Shown piece by piece: positions 1 to 8,766 of a stretch of DNA of 64,000 bases. Position numbers and translations under genes: made by a program. The stretch is from Anaerobacillus alkaliphilus (GTDB lineage Bacteria > Bacillota > Bacilli > Bacillales > Anaerobacillaceae): NCBI RefSeq assembly GCF_004116265.1, contig NZ_QOUX01000047.1, positions 496,001 to 560,000 of the forward strand, given 5' to 3'. How positions within the stretch are numbered: position 1 is the first letter of the stretch; every line of letters starts with the position of its first letter. The notes beneath the pieces were generated by a model. That model was not told the origin of the DNA. It made no database searches and worked only from the letters and a program-made list of their open reading frames with translations.

Positions 1-210
1 TGGATTGGATAAAACGGAGTTGTTTGAATTGTAAACCCAAACAATTTTAGTATGAATCATTCCCCCAATTGAAAAACATGGGAATAATAAGAAATTGATA
101 TATTACGCTAAAACGAAACGAGACTTATAAGAACTAGAAAATCATTTTTTTACAGTTAGGATAAAAATTCAAATTAAATAAATAATAATTACAGAAATTA
201 GCAACGGTAA
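1..210. other. Upstream region, no gene seen
   Basis: AT-rich DNA ahead of the coat operon. No open frame with a ribosome binding site was found. A sporulation promoter is expected here, but no convincing -35/-10 pair for SigE or SigK could be fixed by eye. Confidence 0.4.
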
Positions 211-225
211 GTGGGGGTGAAGACC

Positions 226-426
226 ATGGCTGAACTAACAACAAAGGAATTAGCTTTCATTGAAGATCAAATCCGAGCAGAAGCAATTATTGCAAAAACA
301 ATGAATTGGTGTGCAACACAATGTAGCGACCCAGAATTAAAAAGTAATTTGGAACAACTTGCTGAACAACACCAATTGAAGATTGCGGATTTATCTCAAT
401 ACTTTAATCGTGGGATTGTTCAATAA
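226..426 (+). CDS. Small spore coat-associated protein (CotF-operon partner)
   Basis: This 66-residue acidic helical protein (begins MAELTTKEL) is the first gene of a two-gene operon with a CotF-type coat protein 17 bp downstream. ATG 226 is chosen over the in-frame GTG at 211 because GGGGGTG at 213-219 sits at the right distance. Residues such as AIIAKTMNWC resemble short Bacillus proteins encoded beside coat genes. Both partners probably act in the spore coat, but the role of this one is inferred from context only. Confidence 0.6.
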   Translation: MAELTTKELAFIEDQIRAEAIIAKTMNWCATQCSDPELKSNLEQLAEQHQLKIADLSQYFNRGIVQ

Positions 427-443
427 CCAAAGGGGGTGTTCAC

Positions 444-743
444 ATGCCAAACAATATGGAAGGTCGAGGTTTAACCGATCGTGAAATGTTACAGCTTTGT
501 CTAGAGCTTGAAAAAGGAAGGGTCTTAAGCTTAAGTAGCACAATGGTTGAAGCAAGTCATAAAGAATTGAGAGATATTTATCGAGACTGTCTTGATACAG
601 CCTGCAATAATCAATATTCCTTATACGAGATCATGGAGCAAAGAGGCTGGTACAAAACAGAAAAAGCAACAACTGAGCAAATTGGTCGTGTACAAGCATT
701 AATGCAAAACAATTTACATCCAGATGACCATTTTTCGAGGTGA
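444..743 (+). CDS. Spore coat protein, CotF family
   Basis: This 99-residue protein has the pattern of the CotF coat family: an N-terminal LTDREMLQLCLELEKGR, then a helical region ending in YSLYEIMEQRGWY and a basic tail. Family members are ferritin-like helical bundles built into the spore coat. AAAGGGGGTG precedes the ATG. It is the last gene of the operon. Its transcript should have ended at the hairpin now split between 791-808 and 2285-2302, so it may run into the antisense side of the inserted IS element. Confidence 0.85.
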   Translation: MPNNMEGRGLTDREMLQLCLELEKGRVLSLSSTMVEASHKELRDIYRDCLDTACNNQYSLYEIMEQRGWYKTEKATTEQIGRVQALMQNNLHPDDHFSR

Positions 744-790
744 ATAAAATATTTTTCGGCATACGAAAAAAATAATGTCAAAAAACACTT

Positions 791-808
791 ACAAAAAAAG
801 CCATTCCT
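791..808 (+). terminator. Left arm of an IS-split intrinsic terminator
   Basis: This 18-base arm (A-run then GCCATTCCT) is the perfect reverse complement of 2285-2302. Without the IS and one target copy the arms would be 8 bases apart and followed by a T-run, which is a classic terminator for the coat operon. Confidence 0.85.
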
Positions 809-852
809 ACTCATTAAACTGTACCCCTTGTAAAGGACATTTTAAAAAAAGA

Positions 853-1704
853 CTAGGCAGCGTTAAGAAGATGATCTCTGTACTGTACAGGGGTCATCTT
901 TTTTAAATCCCATTGGTATCTATAATTGTTGTAGTAATTCATATAACTCTTAATTTCCCTTTTTAGTTCATCAAAGGTTGAACATGGTTTTATGAATGCC
1001 TCGTCCTTAAAATGCCCAAAAAACGATTCCTGTGGAGCGTTATCCCAACAGTTTCCTCTTCTAGACATGGATTGACCTAACCCTAACTTTTTTACTTGTT
1101 TCTGGAAAGTAGGACTTGTATAGTGTCCGCCTTGGTCAGAGTGAATAAAGGCATCCTTAGCTAACTTTACTTTCTTATTCTTCTTTAATTTTATTAAAGT
1201 ATCAGTGGCTAAATCGAGCGTAATTCGCTTTAACACATGGTAGGACAAAATTTCATTAGTTGATCCATCTTTAATGGTAGATAAATAGGCTTTCTGACCA
1301 TTTCCATAGTACAGATAAGTGATATCTGTGAGTAATATCTTCCCTGGGACTCCTTGCTTAAATTCTCGATTTAATAAGTTAGGTAGGACCCTATGTTCCT
1401 GTGTAGCTTTAATCATCCTTTTATACGGATTGGCTCTACGAATCGGACAAACGATGTCATATTTCTTCATTATCCTTCTAATTCTTTTCAAATTGTAAAT
1501 AGTATCAAATTGACCTTCTAATGTCATTTTAATTTGTCTAGCACCCTTCTTACGCCTTTTGAAATTGAAGGCTTTTAGGATGATCTCTTTTACAATCTCA
1601 TCTTCTGCATCTCTTTTTTCTCTATGTTCCTTTGATTGTGAAGTGAAGTAATTGTAATAACCAGAACGTGATACTCCAGCTGTTTCACATAAATAGCTAA
1701 CCAT
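853..1704 (-). CDS. IS3-family transposase OrfB (DDE integrase)
   Basis: Catalytic half of the transposase: HTH-21-like start (VSRSGYY), then an rve integrase core. The DDE residues are visible: D in LLTDITYLYY, D in FIHSDQGGHY, and E in NAPQESFFGHFK about 35 residues later. The frame is open upstream of the ATG at 1704 and is in -1 relative to orfA, so the active product is almost certainly an OrfAB fusion made by frameshifting at 1803-1809. No internal stop was seen, so the element may still move. Confidence 0.93.
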   Translation of the reverse strand: MVSYLCETAGVSRSGYYNYFTSQSKEHREKRDAEDEIVKEIILKAFNFKRRKKGARQIKMTLEGQFDTIYNLKRIRRIMKKYDIVCPIRRANPYKRMIKATQEHRVLPNLLNREFKQGVPGKILLTDITYLYYGNGQKAYLSTIKDGSTNEILSYHVLKRITLDLATDTLIKLKKNKKVKLAKDAFIHSDQGGHYTSPTFQKQVKKLGLGQSMSRRGNCWDNAPQESFFGHFKDEAFIKPCSTFDELKREIKSYMNYYNNYRYQWDLKKMTPVQYRDHLLNAA

Positions 1705-1769
1705 ACTTTTAAGTTGATATTTTTCAATAACAGAGTGAATAAGTAAAAATTTTTGTTCGGCTGATAACT

Positions 1770-2183
1770 TTACTTCTTCAGCCTCCTTTCGGCAAAGTTG
1801 ATCTTTTTTAACAGTTCATTCTCAGCTTTTAATAAGTTATTTGCAGCTTCCAACCGTGCATATTTTTCTTCTAACGAGAGTTCTTTATCGTTTGGTCTAC
1901 CTGAGTTTCCTTTTCTAGTATCTCTTAGTCCAGTTACTCCGTTTTCCCTATAAGCAGCACGCCATCTCTTCCCTGAAGATTCAACACGATCCATCCCAAT
2001 AATTTCAATATCAAAACCGTTCTCTTCAAATATTTGTCTCGGTGTTTTTCCCTTTTCGTTTTCAGCTATGAAGAGACGTTTAAACTCATCAGTATAAGTA
2101 ATCCCCTTAGAACTGACAGACTTCACGTATGGATTACCTGATAGTAACTTTATTTCTCTTTCTGTAAATATCTTTTTACTCAT
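1770..2183 (-). CDS. IS3-family transposase OrfA (helix-turn-helix)
   Basis: DNA-binding half of the transposase, 137 residues from ATG 2183 (preceded by GGGGA); an in-frame ATG at 2204 lacks a ribosome site. It has an HTH region (TPRQIFEENGFD, then KRWRAAYRENG) and a C-terminal leucine-rich coiled coil (LEAANNLLKAENELLKK) as in IS150/IS3 OrfA. A slippery A-AAA-AAG lies near the 3' end at 1803-1809, and the -1 frame runs open from it into OrfB. Confidence 0.9.
   Translation of the reverse strand: MSKKIFTEREIKLLSGNPYVKSVSSKGITYTDEFKRLFIAENEKGKTPRQIFEENGFDIEIIGMDRVESSGKRWRAAYRENGVTGLRDTRKGNSGRPNDKELSLEEKYARLEAANNLLKAENELLKKINFAERRLKK
1803..1809 (-). promoter_or_regulatory. -1 programmed frameshift site (A AAA AAG)
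   Basis: On the minus strand the codons TTA AAA AAG in orfA contain the heptamer A-AAA-AAG in the correct phase. The -1 frame has no stop between here and orfB. This matches the standard expression mode of IS3-family transposases. Confidence 0.8.
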
Positions 2184-2284
2184 TTGATCTTTCCCCAATC
2201 CCATTTTTTCTTTAATTATACAAAAAAGTACCCTATAGGCAGACTTTTTTTAATGTCTACTCTATAGGGTACAGTTTACATTAA

Positions 2285-2302
2285 AGGAATGGCTTTTTTT
2301 GT
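2285..2302 (+). terminator. Right arm of the IS-split terminator
   Basis: AGGAATGGC followed by seven T and GT is the exact complement of 791-808. It is now 1.5 kb from its partner and can no longer fold with it as the RNA is made. Confidence 0.85.
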
Positions 2303-2526
2303 TACAATCACAACGCAGATGTAACAATAACGAAATATTTCTTTAAACTATTTTTAAGGTAACTAAGATGATCTGACAAAAAAAGTAACTCAATCATGAC
2401 GAACATTAGGAAAATAACCGGAGCCTTGTAACTATTTGTCTCTATAAACTTTGGAATGATTTAACGAAATTGTTAATAAACTTTAATGCATATTACAAAT
2501 GTTACCAAACAAGGGAGGTTATTTTT
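2303..2526 (+). other. Region upstream of oppA
   Basis: Non-coding, AT-rich. It must hold the opp promoter, but no confident -35/-10 pair was found. It ends with the ribosome site GGGAGGT at about 2513-2519. Confidence 0.5.
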
Positions 2527-4227
2527 TTGAAAGCAAAACGTATATTACTAGCTTCATTGTTTCTAATGTTACTCCTCGTTTTTACAGGCTGTTTTAGTCA
2601 GGATCAAGAAACAACAGACAAAAAAGACCCAAAAGAAACGACTAACACGACTGACTCAAAACCAACTGATCAGAAAGAACAACCGAAAGCTGAAAAGAAA
2701 GTATTAAAACTGAACAACGTTTCAAATCCAGGCTCACTTCATCCTCAGTTAGCTCAAGGAACACATGAGTCTTGGGTGCTTGAGCACTCGTTTGAAGGTT
2801 TAACAAAGAAAACGCCTGAAGGCAAGATTGTTCCTGGAATGGCAGCAGATTGGACATTTAGTGATGACGGTTTAACTTGGACATTTACATTAAAAGACAA
2901 TATTCAATGGTCAAACGGAGATCCGGTAACAGCTCACGATTTTGAATATGCATGGAAATTCGCGCTAGATCCTGCCAATGCTTCTTATTATTCATACCAA
3001 CTTTATTACTTAGAAGGTGGGGAAGAGTACAATACGGCAGAAGATGGTGCAGACATGAATGCCCTTCGTGATGCTGTAGGGGTTAAAGCAGTAGACGACA
3101 AAACGCTAGAAGTTAAACTAGCAAAACCAACACCATATTTCCTAGATTTAACTTCTTTCTATACGTACTACCCAGTGCACAAAGGGAATGCTGAAGCTCA
3201 TTCAAACTGGGCGTTAAGTGGAGACAATTACGTTTCTAACGGGCCATTTGTTTTGGCTGAGTGGAAACAGAAAGAAAGTATGAAACTAGTAAAAAATCAA
3301 AACTACTATGACAAAGATCTTATCAAACTTGATGAAGTAGATTTTGTCATCATTGATGATGAGAATACCGCTTGGCAAATGTATCGTACAGGCGAATTAG
3401 ACCTTGTCTATCCACTTCCGCAAGATGTGACAGGTCAATTAAATGCAAGCAACGATCCAGAGTTCCGTATTGGACCTGACTTAGCTGTTTACTACTATAA
3501 CTTAAACACAACTGTCAAACCTCTAAATAACCAAAAGGTTCGTCAAGCTTTAGGTATGGCTATTGATCGCCAAGCGATTGTTGAACACGTCTCTCAAGGT
3601 GGCCAAACACCAGCTTATGGTGTTGTACCTAAAGGGATCCCTGATGTAAGTGGGGACTTTAACGAGAACGGCGGAAAATTATTTGAAGAAAATGCAGAAA
3701 AAGCAAAGGCACTATTAGCTGAAGGGCTAGCAGAAGAAGGCCTTTCAAGCTTCCCGAACATGGTCTTAACGTATAACACGAGTGAAGGTCACAAAGCAAT
3801 TGCTGAAGCTATTCAAGAAATGTGGCGTAAAAACCTTGATGTGAACATCACCCTTGAGAACGTTGAATTCCAAGTGAAACTTGACCGCGAAAAAGCAGGT
3901 GACTTCCAAATTTCACGTGCTGGTTGGATCGGAGATTATGTTGACCCAATGACATTCATTGATTTATGGCATTCTAAGTCGCCATTCAATGATGCTCGCT
4001 ATAACAATCCAACCTATGACCAACTAGTGGAAAAGGCTCAAAGTACAATGGATCAAAGTGTTCGTATGACAGCTATGCATGAAGCACATGCGTTATTAAT
4101 GGAAGAAATGCCGGTCATCCCAATTTATTTCTACACAAAACCATACACATTGAAACCTTATGTTACAGGCATTTTTGATCCAATTAACAGTTACCCCCAA
4201 TTTATGTTCGCTGATATTAACAAGTAA
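2527..4227 (+). CDS. oppA: Oligopeptide ABC transporter, substrate-binding lipoprotein
   Basis: A family-5 extracellular solute-binding protein of 566 residues that captures peptides outside the membrane and hands them to OppBC. TTG 2527 is preferred over the upstream ATG 2470 because GGGAGGT lies just upstream and the product then begins with a normal signal peptide (KAKRILLASLFLM) and a lipobox ending TGC. A charged linker rich in T, D and K follows. The core has SBP_bac_5 features such as LADDWTF-like AADWTFSDDGLTWTF and KVRQALGMAIDR. It is the first gene of a five-gene operon in opp order; peptide versus dipeptide specificity cannot be read. Confidence 0.9.
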   Translation: MKAKRILLASLFLMLLLVFTGCFSQDQETTDKKDPKETTNTTDSKPTDQKEQPKAEKKVLKLNNVSNPGSLHPQLAQGTHESWVLEHSFEGLTKKTPEGKIVPGMAADWTFSDDGLTWTFTLKDNIQWSNGDPVTAHDFEYAWKFALDPANASYYSYQLYYLEGGEEYNTAEDGADMNALRDAVGVKAVDDKTLEVKLAKPTPYFLDLTSFYTYYPVHKGNAEAHSNWALSGDNYVSNGPFVLAEWKQKESMKLVKNQNYYDKDLIKLDEVDFVIIDDENTAWQMYRTGELDLVYPLPQDVTGQLNASNDPEFRIGPDLAVYYYNLNTTVKPLNNQKVRQALGMAIDRQAIVEHVSQGGQTPAYGVVPKGIPDVSGDFNENGGKLFEENAEKAKALLAEGLAEEGLSSFPNMVLTYNTSEGHKAIAEAIQEMWRKNLDVNITLENVEFQVKLDREKAGDFQISRAGWIGDYVDPMTFIDLWHSKSPFNDARYNNPTYDQLVEKAQSTMDQSVRMTAMHEAHALLMEEMPVIPIYFYTKPYTLKPYVTGIFDPINSYPQFMFADINK

Positions 4228-4291
4228 TTCATTCGAAGGTATGTTCTCAACCCCCGAGAACATACCACATTTTTATAAGGAGGTGTAGGTT

Positions 4292-5221
4292 ATGTGGAAA
4301 TATATCGGAAAACGGTTTCTCTGGTCATTGGTCACGCTTTGGGCGATTATTACAATTACGTTCTTCTTAATGCATAGTATCCCCGGCAATCCATTTTTAC
4401 AGGAAAGTAAAATGCCACCTTCTGTCTATGAAAATCTCCAGAAACACTATAACCTAGATAAACCGAAAATCGTTCAATATGGGTTATATTTTCAATCACT
4501 AGCAAAACTAGACTTTGGTCCTTCAATGAAATCCTCAGCTATGACTGTCAACGACTACATAAAACAAGGCTTTCCGGTTTCGTTGCATTTAGGGCTTCAA
4601 GCTTTAATTATCGCTGTTACGTTTGGATTAATATTAGGCGTGATTGCCTCACTACATCGAAATCGTTGGCCAGATTATCTATCAATGATCCTCGCCATTG
4701 TCGGGATATCTGTTCCGAATTTTATTTTAGCGACTTTTTTAATTAACTTTGTCGCAGTTGAATGGGGACTATTACCCGTTGCATTATGGAAGGGCTGGGA
4801 GTATACGATACTTCCATCGATTGCTCTAGCGATGATGCCAATGGCTTATATCGCTAGACTGATGCGTTCAAGCATGCTTGAAGTGATGAATCAAGATTAT
4901 ATTGTTACTGCCAAAGCAAAAGGGCTGCCAAGACCTGTCATCATTATTAAACATGCGATACGTAATGCAATTCTACCAATTGTCACAGTTATCGGAATCA
5001 TTTCGGCGAACCTCATTACTGGTAGTTTCATCATTGAAAGCATTTTTGGTATTCCAGGCATGGGTGAAATGTTTGTAAAAGGTATTGCTAACCGTGATTA
5101 CCCAGTGATCCTTGGTTCCACCATTTTTTATAGCTTCATCCTAATTTTTCTAATTTTTATAGTGGACATTGCCTATACGTTGATTGATCCAAGAATAAAA
5201 ATTACAGGGGAGAGTAAATAA
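4292..5221 (+). CDS. oppB: Oligopeptide ABC transporter permease OppB
   Basis: A 309-residue inner membrane permease of the DppB/OppB class with about six transmembrane segments. The N-terminus (YIGKRFLWSLVTLWAIITIT) is typical, and the EAA loop for ATPase contact is present around DYIVTAKAKGLPRPVII. AAGGAGGTG precedes the ATG. Its TAA abuts the ATG of oppC, so the two are translationally linked. With OppC it forms the peptide channel. Confidence 0.92.
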   Translation: MWKYIGKRFLWSLVTLWAIITITFFLMHSIPGNPFLQESKMPPSVYENLQKHYNLDKPKIVQYGLYFQSLAKLDFGPSMKSSAMTVNDYIKQGFPVSLHLGLQALIIAVTFGLILGVIASLHRNRWPDYLSMILAIVGISVPNFILATFLINFVAVEWGLLPVALWKGWEYTILPSIALAMMPMAYIARLMRSSMLEVMNQDYIVTAKAKGLPRPVIIIKHAIRNAILPIVTVIGIISANLITGSFIIESIFGIPGMGEMFVKGIANRDYPVILGSTIFYSFILIFLIFIVDIAYTLIDPRIKITGESK

Positions 5222-6157
5222 ATGGAAAAAGGAACAGAAAGACATTTAACCGAGGATCTTTTTCAACCTCTTGAAAGGAATTTAAAAGAAGCGGAAAAAA
5301 TTGCTAGACCAACCGTTTCATATTGGTCTGATGCGTGGAGACGCCTAAAGGAAAACAAACTAGCGATGCTAGGTTTATTTATTATTATTTTTCTAGTAAT
5401 TATGGCGATCATTGGCCCACATTTAAATGATTACAAGTATTACGAACAGAATTTTATGGAAAAGAATCAACGACCAAGTTCAGAACATTGGTTCGGTACT
5501 GACCAATCTGGAAGAGATTTGTTTACCAGAGCATGGCATGGAGCGAGAATTTCGTTGTTTATTGGATTTATGGCAGCACTTATCGATTTTGTTCTTGGTA
5601 TCCTTTACGGTGGATTTTCAGCCATTCGTGGTGGGAAAACTGACAACATTTTAATGAGGATTGCTGAAGTGTTATATGCCATACCATATTTATTAATGGT
5701 CATCATGATGATGATTATCTTAGAACGAGGCATATGGCCATTAATCATTGCAATGACCATCACCGGTTGGATTCCAATGGCACGACTTGTCCGTGGTCAA
5801 GTTCTCCAATTAAAAGAATATGAGTTTATTCAAGCTGCAAATGCCATGGGCGCAAGTACTTGGTGGACACTAAGAAAGCATATGATCCCAAATACAATGG
5901 GACCAATTCTTGTAAATGTTACGTTAACAGTACCAACAGCCATATTTGCTGAAGCTACTTTAAGCTTTCTAGGATTAGGTATTCCTGCTCCTCAAGCAAG
6001 CTGGGGGACGATGGCCAGTGATGCGCTAGGCAGTATCTTAGTAGGAAACTTCTATCAATTGTTTATTCCAGCCATTCTTATTTCTTTAACGATGTTCGCA
6101 TTTAATGTTCTAGGAGACGGGCTCCGAGATGCACTAGACCCACGTCTACGTAACTAG
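5222..6157 (+). CDS. oppC: Oligopeptide ABC transporter permease OppC
   Basis: A 311-residue permease with a cytoplasmic N-terminal stretch before the first membrane helix, as is usual for OppC. The motif GTDQSGRDLFTRAWHGARIS is diagnostic, and the EAA loop is near EFIQAANAMGAS. The ATG directly follows the oppB stop, with its ribosome site (AGGGGAGAG) inside the end of oppB. It pairs with OppB in the membrane. Confidence 0.92.
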   Translation: MEKGTERHLTEDLFQPLERNLKEAEKIARPTVSYWSDAWRRLKENKLAMLGLFIIIFLVIMAIIGPHLNDYKYYEQNFMEKNQRPSSEHWFGTDQSGRDLFTRAWHGARISLFIGFMAALIDFVLGILYGGFSAIRGGKTDNILMRIAEVLYAIPYLLMVIMMMIILERGIWPLIIAMTITGWIPMARLVRGQVLQLKEYEFIQAANAMGASTWWTLRKHMIPNTMGPILVNVTLTVPTAIFAEATLSFLGLGIPAPQASWGTMASDALGSILVGNFYQLFIPAILISLTMFAFNVLGDGLRDALDPRLRN

Positions 6158-6175
6158 AGAAGGGAGTTACAAAAC

Positions 6176-7174
6176 ATGAAGCCATTATTAGAGGTAAAAA
6201 ATCTAGAAGTGTCCTTCCATACGTATGCTGGTGAAGTCCAAGCAGTTCGAGGGGTCAATTTCGAAGTGAAACGAGGAGAAGCAGTAGCAATTGTAGGTGA
6301 GTCTGGCTGTGGAAAAAGTGTGACTGCCAAAACCATTATGAAACTACTTCCTACACCTCCAGCAAAAATAAAGAATGGTAGTATTTTATTTAACGGCATT
6401 GATCTTACCACAAAGTCAGAACGAGAAATGCAAAAAATACGAGGCAATGAAATCGGGATGATCTTTCAGGATCCGATGACTTCATTAAATCCAACGACAA
6501 AGATTGGACATCAAATTGCTGAAGGCTTACTCCGACACAAAAAACTATCTAGAACTCTAGCTTTTGAACAAGCGATTGAAATGCTGAGATTAGTTGGGAT
6601 TCCAAACCCAGAAAAGCGAGCGACTCAATATCCTCATGAATTCTCAGGAGGGATGAGACAAAGAGCCATGATTGCAATTGCCCTAGCCTGTCAACCCAAG
6701 CTCCTCATTGCCGATGAACCGACAACTGCGCTAGACGTCACGATTCAAGCGCAAATTCTTCAGCTGATGAAGAGCTTGCAGGAAAAATTAAATACGTCGA
6801 TTATTCTGATTACACATGATTTAGGTGTTGTAGCTGAAACCTGTGAAAAGGTTGTCGTCATGTATGCTGGTCAAGTGGTTGAGACAGGAACAGTGGAAGA
6901 GATATTTGCTAATCCCAAGCACCCATATACCAAGGGTCTCTTGAAGTCTGTTCCTAGACTAGATATGGATCGTAGTAGAGCTTTAGATCCGATTATCGGC
7001 TCACCTCCAGATCTATTAGCTCCGCCAAAAGGCTGTGCTTTTTATCCTCGTTGCGATCACGCAATGGCCGTCTGCAAAAAGTTTAACCCTCAATTAGAAC
7101 AAATTGGTGGAAAACAACAAGCGGCTTGCTGGCTATATCATCCAATGGCACAGGCAGTAAGGGGGGAAGTCTAG
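6176..7174 (+). CDS. oppD: Oligopeptide ABC transporter ATPase OppD
   Basis: A 332-residue ABC ATPase. It shows Walker A (GESGCGKS), a Q-loop (IFQDPMTSLNP), the signature FSGGMRQR, Walker B (LLIADEPTTALD) and the H-loop (ITHDLG). The C-terminal oligopeptide-transporter extension has clustered cysteines (GCAFYPRCDHAMAVCKK) that in some homologues hold an Fe-S cluster. AAGGGAG precedes the ATG. It powers uptake together with OppF. Confidence 0.93.
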   Translation: MKPLLEVKNLEVSFHTYAGEVQAVRGVNFEVKRGEAVAIVGESGCGKSVTAKTIMKLLPTPPAKIKNGSILFNGIDLTTKSEREMQKIRGNEIGMIFQDPMTSLNPTTKIGHQIAEGLLRHKKLSRTLAFEQAIEMLRLVGIPNPEKRATQYPHEFSGGMRQRAMIAIALACQPKLLIADEPTTALDVTIQAQILQLMKSLQEKLNTSIILITHDLGVVAETCEKVVVMYAGQVVETGTVEEIFANPKHPYTKGLLKSVPRLDMDRSRALDPIIGSPPDLLAPPKGCAFYPRCDHAMAVCKKFNPQLEQIGGKQQAACWLYHPMAQAVRGEV

Positions 7175-8125
7175 ATGAACAATACACCTTTATTAGAGAT
7201 TAGGAACCTTAAAAAATACTTTAACGTCGACGGGAAACAATTAATGGCTGTTAATAATTTATCTTTACGGATTGAAGAAGGGGAAACAGTTGGTTTGGTT
7301 GGCGAAAGTGGCTGTGGCAAATCTACCGCTGGTAAAACGATTATAAGGCTTTACTCTCCTACCGATGGGGAAGTTATCTTTAACGGGCAAAATATTGTAA
7401 ACCTTTCCAATCGGGAAATGAATAAATTACGACGAGAAATGCAAATCGTTTTCCAGGATCCTTACGCTTCATTAAACCCGAGAATGACCGTGGAAGACAT
7501 CATTGGTGAACCATTAGATCTTCATAAGGCTGCAACAGGAAAACAGAGGAAACAACGTATTAAGGAGTTGTTAGAACTAGTAGGTCTAAACGCAGAACAT
7601 ATGAACAGGTTTGCTCATGAGTTTAGCGGTGGTCAAAGACAACGGATCGGAATTGCACGAGCGCTGGCTTTAAATCCAAAGTTTATTGTTTGCGACGAAC
7701 CAATTTCTGCTTTAGATGTTTCGATCCAAGCCCAAGTTGTGAACTTATTAAAAGACTTGCAGCAAAAACTAAATCTAACCTATCTATTTATTGCACACGA
7801 TTTATCTATGGTAAAATATATTTCCGACCGGATCCTTGTGATGTATCTTGGGAATATGGTGGAACTAACAGATAGTGACTCACTATATGCAGACCCGTTG
7901 CATCCTTATACAAAAGCGTTGTTAACATCTGTCCCAATTCCTGATCCAACAATTACGAGAGAACGTATTATTATTGAAGGCGAAGTTCCAAGCCCAATCA
8001 ATCCACCAAGTGGCTGTGTGTTTCGAACCAGGTGCCCAGTTGCGATGGATATTTGCGCGCAAGCAATTCCAGAGTGGAAAGAGGTAAAACCAGGACATTT
8101 TACAGCCTGTCATTTATATGAATAA
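7175..8125 (+). CDS. oppF: Oligopeptide ABC transporter ATPase OppF
   Basis: A 316-residue second ATPase of the heterodimer: Walker A (GESGCGKS), Q-loop (VFQDPYASLNP), signature FSGGQRQR, Walker B (FIVCDEPISALD), H-loop (FIAHDLS) and the C-terminal CVFRTRCPVAMDIC cysteine motif. The start codon directly follows the oppD stop and its ribosome site (GGGGGGAAG) lies inside oppD. It is the last gene of the operon; a terminator follows within 50 bp. Confidence 0.93.
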   Translation: MNNTPLLEIRNLKKYFNVDGKQLMAVNNLSLRIEEGETVGLVGESGCGKSTAGKTIIRLYSPTDGEVIFNGQNIVNLSNREMNKLRREMQIVFQDPYASLNPRMTVEDIIGEPLDLHKAATGKQRKQRIKELLELVGLNAEHMNRFAHEFSGGQRQRIGIARALALNPKFIVCDEPISALDVSIQAQVVNLLKDLQQKLNLTYLFIAHDLSMVKYISDRILVMYLGNMVELTDSDSLYADPLHPYTKALLTSVPIPDPTITRERIIIEGEVPSPINPPSGCVFRTRCPVAMDICAQAIPEWKEVKPGHFTACHLYE

Positions 8126-8142
8126 ACATATAGGGGAGTCGA

Positions 8143-8175
8143 AGACATTTATCATTGTGATAGATGTCTTTTTTT
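8143..8175 (+). terminator. Intrinsic terminator of oppABCDF
   Basis: AGACATTTATC and GATAGATGTCT pair (one G-U) around a short loop and are followed by seven T. Confidence 0.85.
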
Positions 8176-8211
8176 CGTTATAGTAAGTACTATGGAAAAG
8201 TTTAGTAAATC

Positions 8212-8240
8212 TGCAACTTTTTTTAGGGGTGGAACGTTGT
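8212..8240 (+). promoter_or_regulatory. Possible ECF-type autoregulatory promoter
   Basis: TGCAAC at 8212-8217 and ACGTTGT at 8234-8240 are 16 bases apart. This resembles the Bacillus ECF pattern (-35 TGAAAC, -10 CGTC/CGTT) and lies just upstream of an ECF sigma gene, as expected for self-activation. There is one mismatch in the -35 box. Confidence 0.45.
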
Positions 8241-8262
8241 TTAAGTGAAAGGGGGAGCAATC

Positions 8263-8766
8263 ATGCAGCTTGAAGAGGTATATAAACTTTATGTAAATGA
8301 CTTATACCGGTATTTGTTTTCCCTTTCGAGAGACCATTTTGTTGCAGAAGATCTGGTACAAGAAACATTTTTTCGAGCTTTTTTAACATTAGAAGATTAT
8401 GAAATTAGCAATATTAAAGCTTGGTTGTTTCGAGTAGCTTATAACGCATTTATCGATAGACAGAGGAAGAACAAACGAATTGTGTTAGGCGAAAATATGG
8501 AAGAAGTAACAGTGTCGAATGTACGTTCCCCTGAAGAAAAGATTTTGGAGCGTGAAGGACTTGATCAATTGCTAGAAGACTTAAATTCTCTACAAGAAAA
8601 TGAAAAACAGGCCATTCTTCTATGCGATTTACATGGACTTCAGTATCAAGAAGCTGCAACTATTCTTGATCTAAAGTTAAATACATTCAAAAGCCACTTG
8701 CTTAGAGGCCGAAAGAAGCTTACCGAAATTGTTAAAGAAAGGATGAGACGAGATGAAAGAAGATAA
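8263..8766 (+). CDS. ECF-type RNA polymerase sigma factor
   Basis: A 167-residue group IV sigma factor that redirects RNA polymerase to stress promoters. ATG 8263 is chosen over GTG 8245 because AAAGGGGGA fits it. Region 2 includes YRYLFSLSRDHFVAEDLVQETFFRAF (sigma2 core), then IKAWLFRVAYNAFIDRQRK. Region 4 contains the HTH (LHGLQYQEAATILDLKLNTFKSHLLRGRKKL). The 3' end overlaps the next gene by 14 bp, the usual sigma/anti-sigma coupling. It does not match one B. subtilis sigma closely enough to name. Confidence 0.93.
   Translation: MQLEEVYKLYVNDLYRYLFSLSRDHFVAEDLVQETFFRAFLTLEDYEISNIKAWLFRVAYNAFIDRQRKNKRIVLGENMEEVTVSNVRSPEEKILEREGLDQLLEDLNSLQENEKQAILLCDLHGLQYQEAATILDLKLNTFKSHLLRGRKKLTEIVKERMRRDERR

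Larger units (their letters stand above)
815..2278 (-). mobile_element. IS3-family element (IS150-like), apparently intact
   Basis: The element is 1464 bp. Both ends start with TAAACTGTACCC (815-826 and the complement of 2267-2278), and the inverted match continues imperfectly for about 40 bp. It is flanked by a direct repeat CAT (812-814 and 2279-2281), the 3-bp duplication usual for this group. It carries orfA and orfB on the minus strand with a frameshift signal and an intact DDE set. It inserted exactly in the loop of a terminator. Ends and duplication were read directly; family rank is from the transposase. Confidence 0.93.

Noticed and set aside
2470-2526. Upstream extension of oppA from ATG 2470
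   Set aside because: It would put 19 residues before a standard lipoprotein signal peptide; TTG 2527 has the ribosome site.
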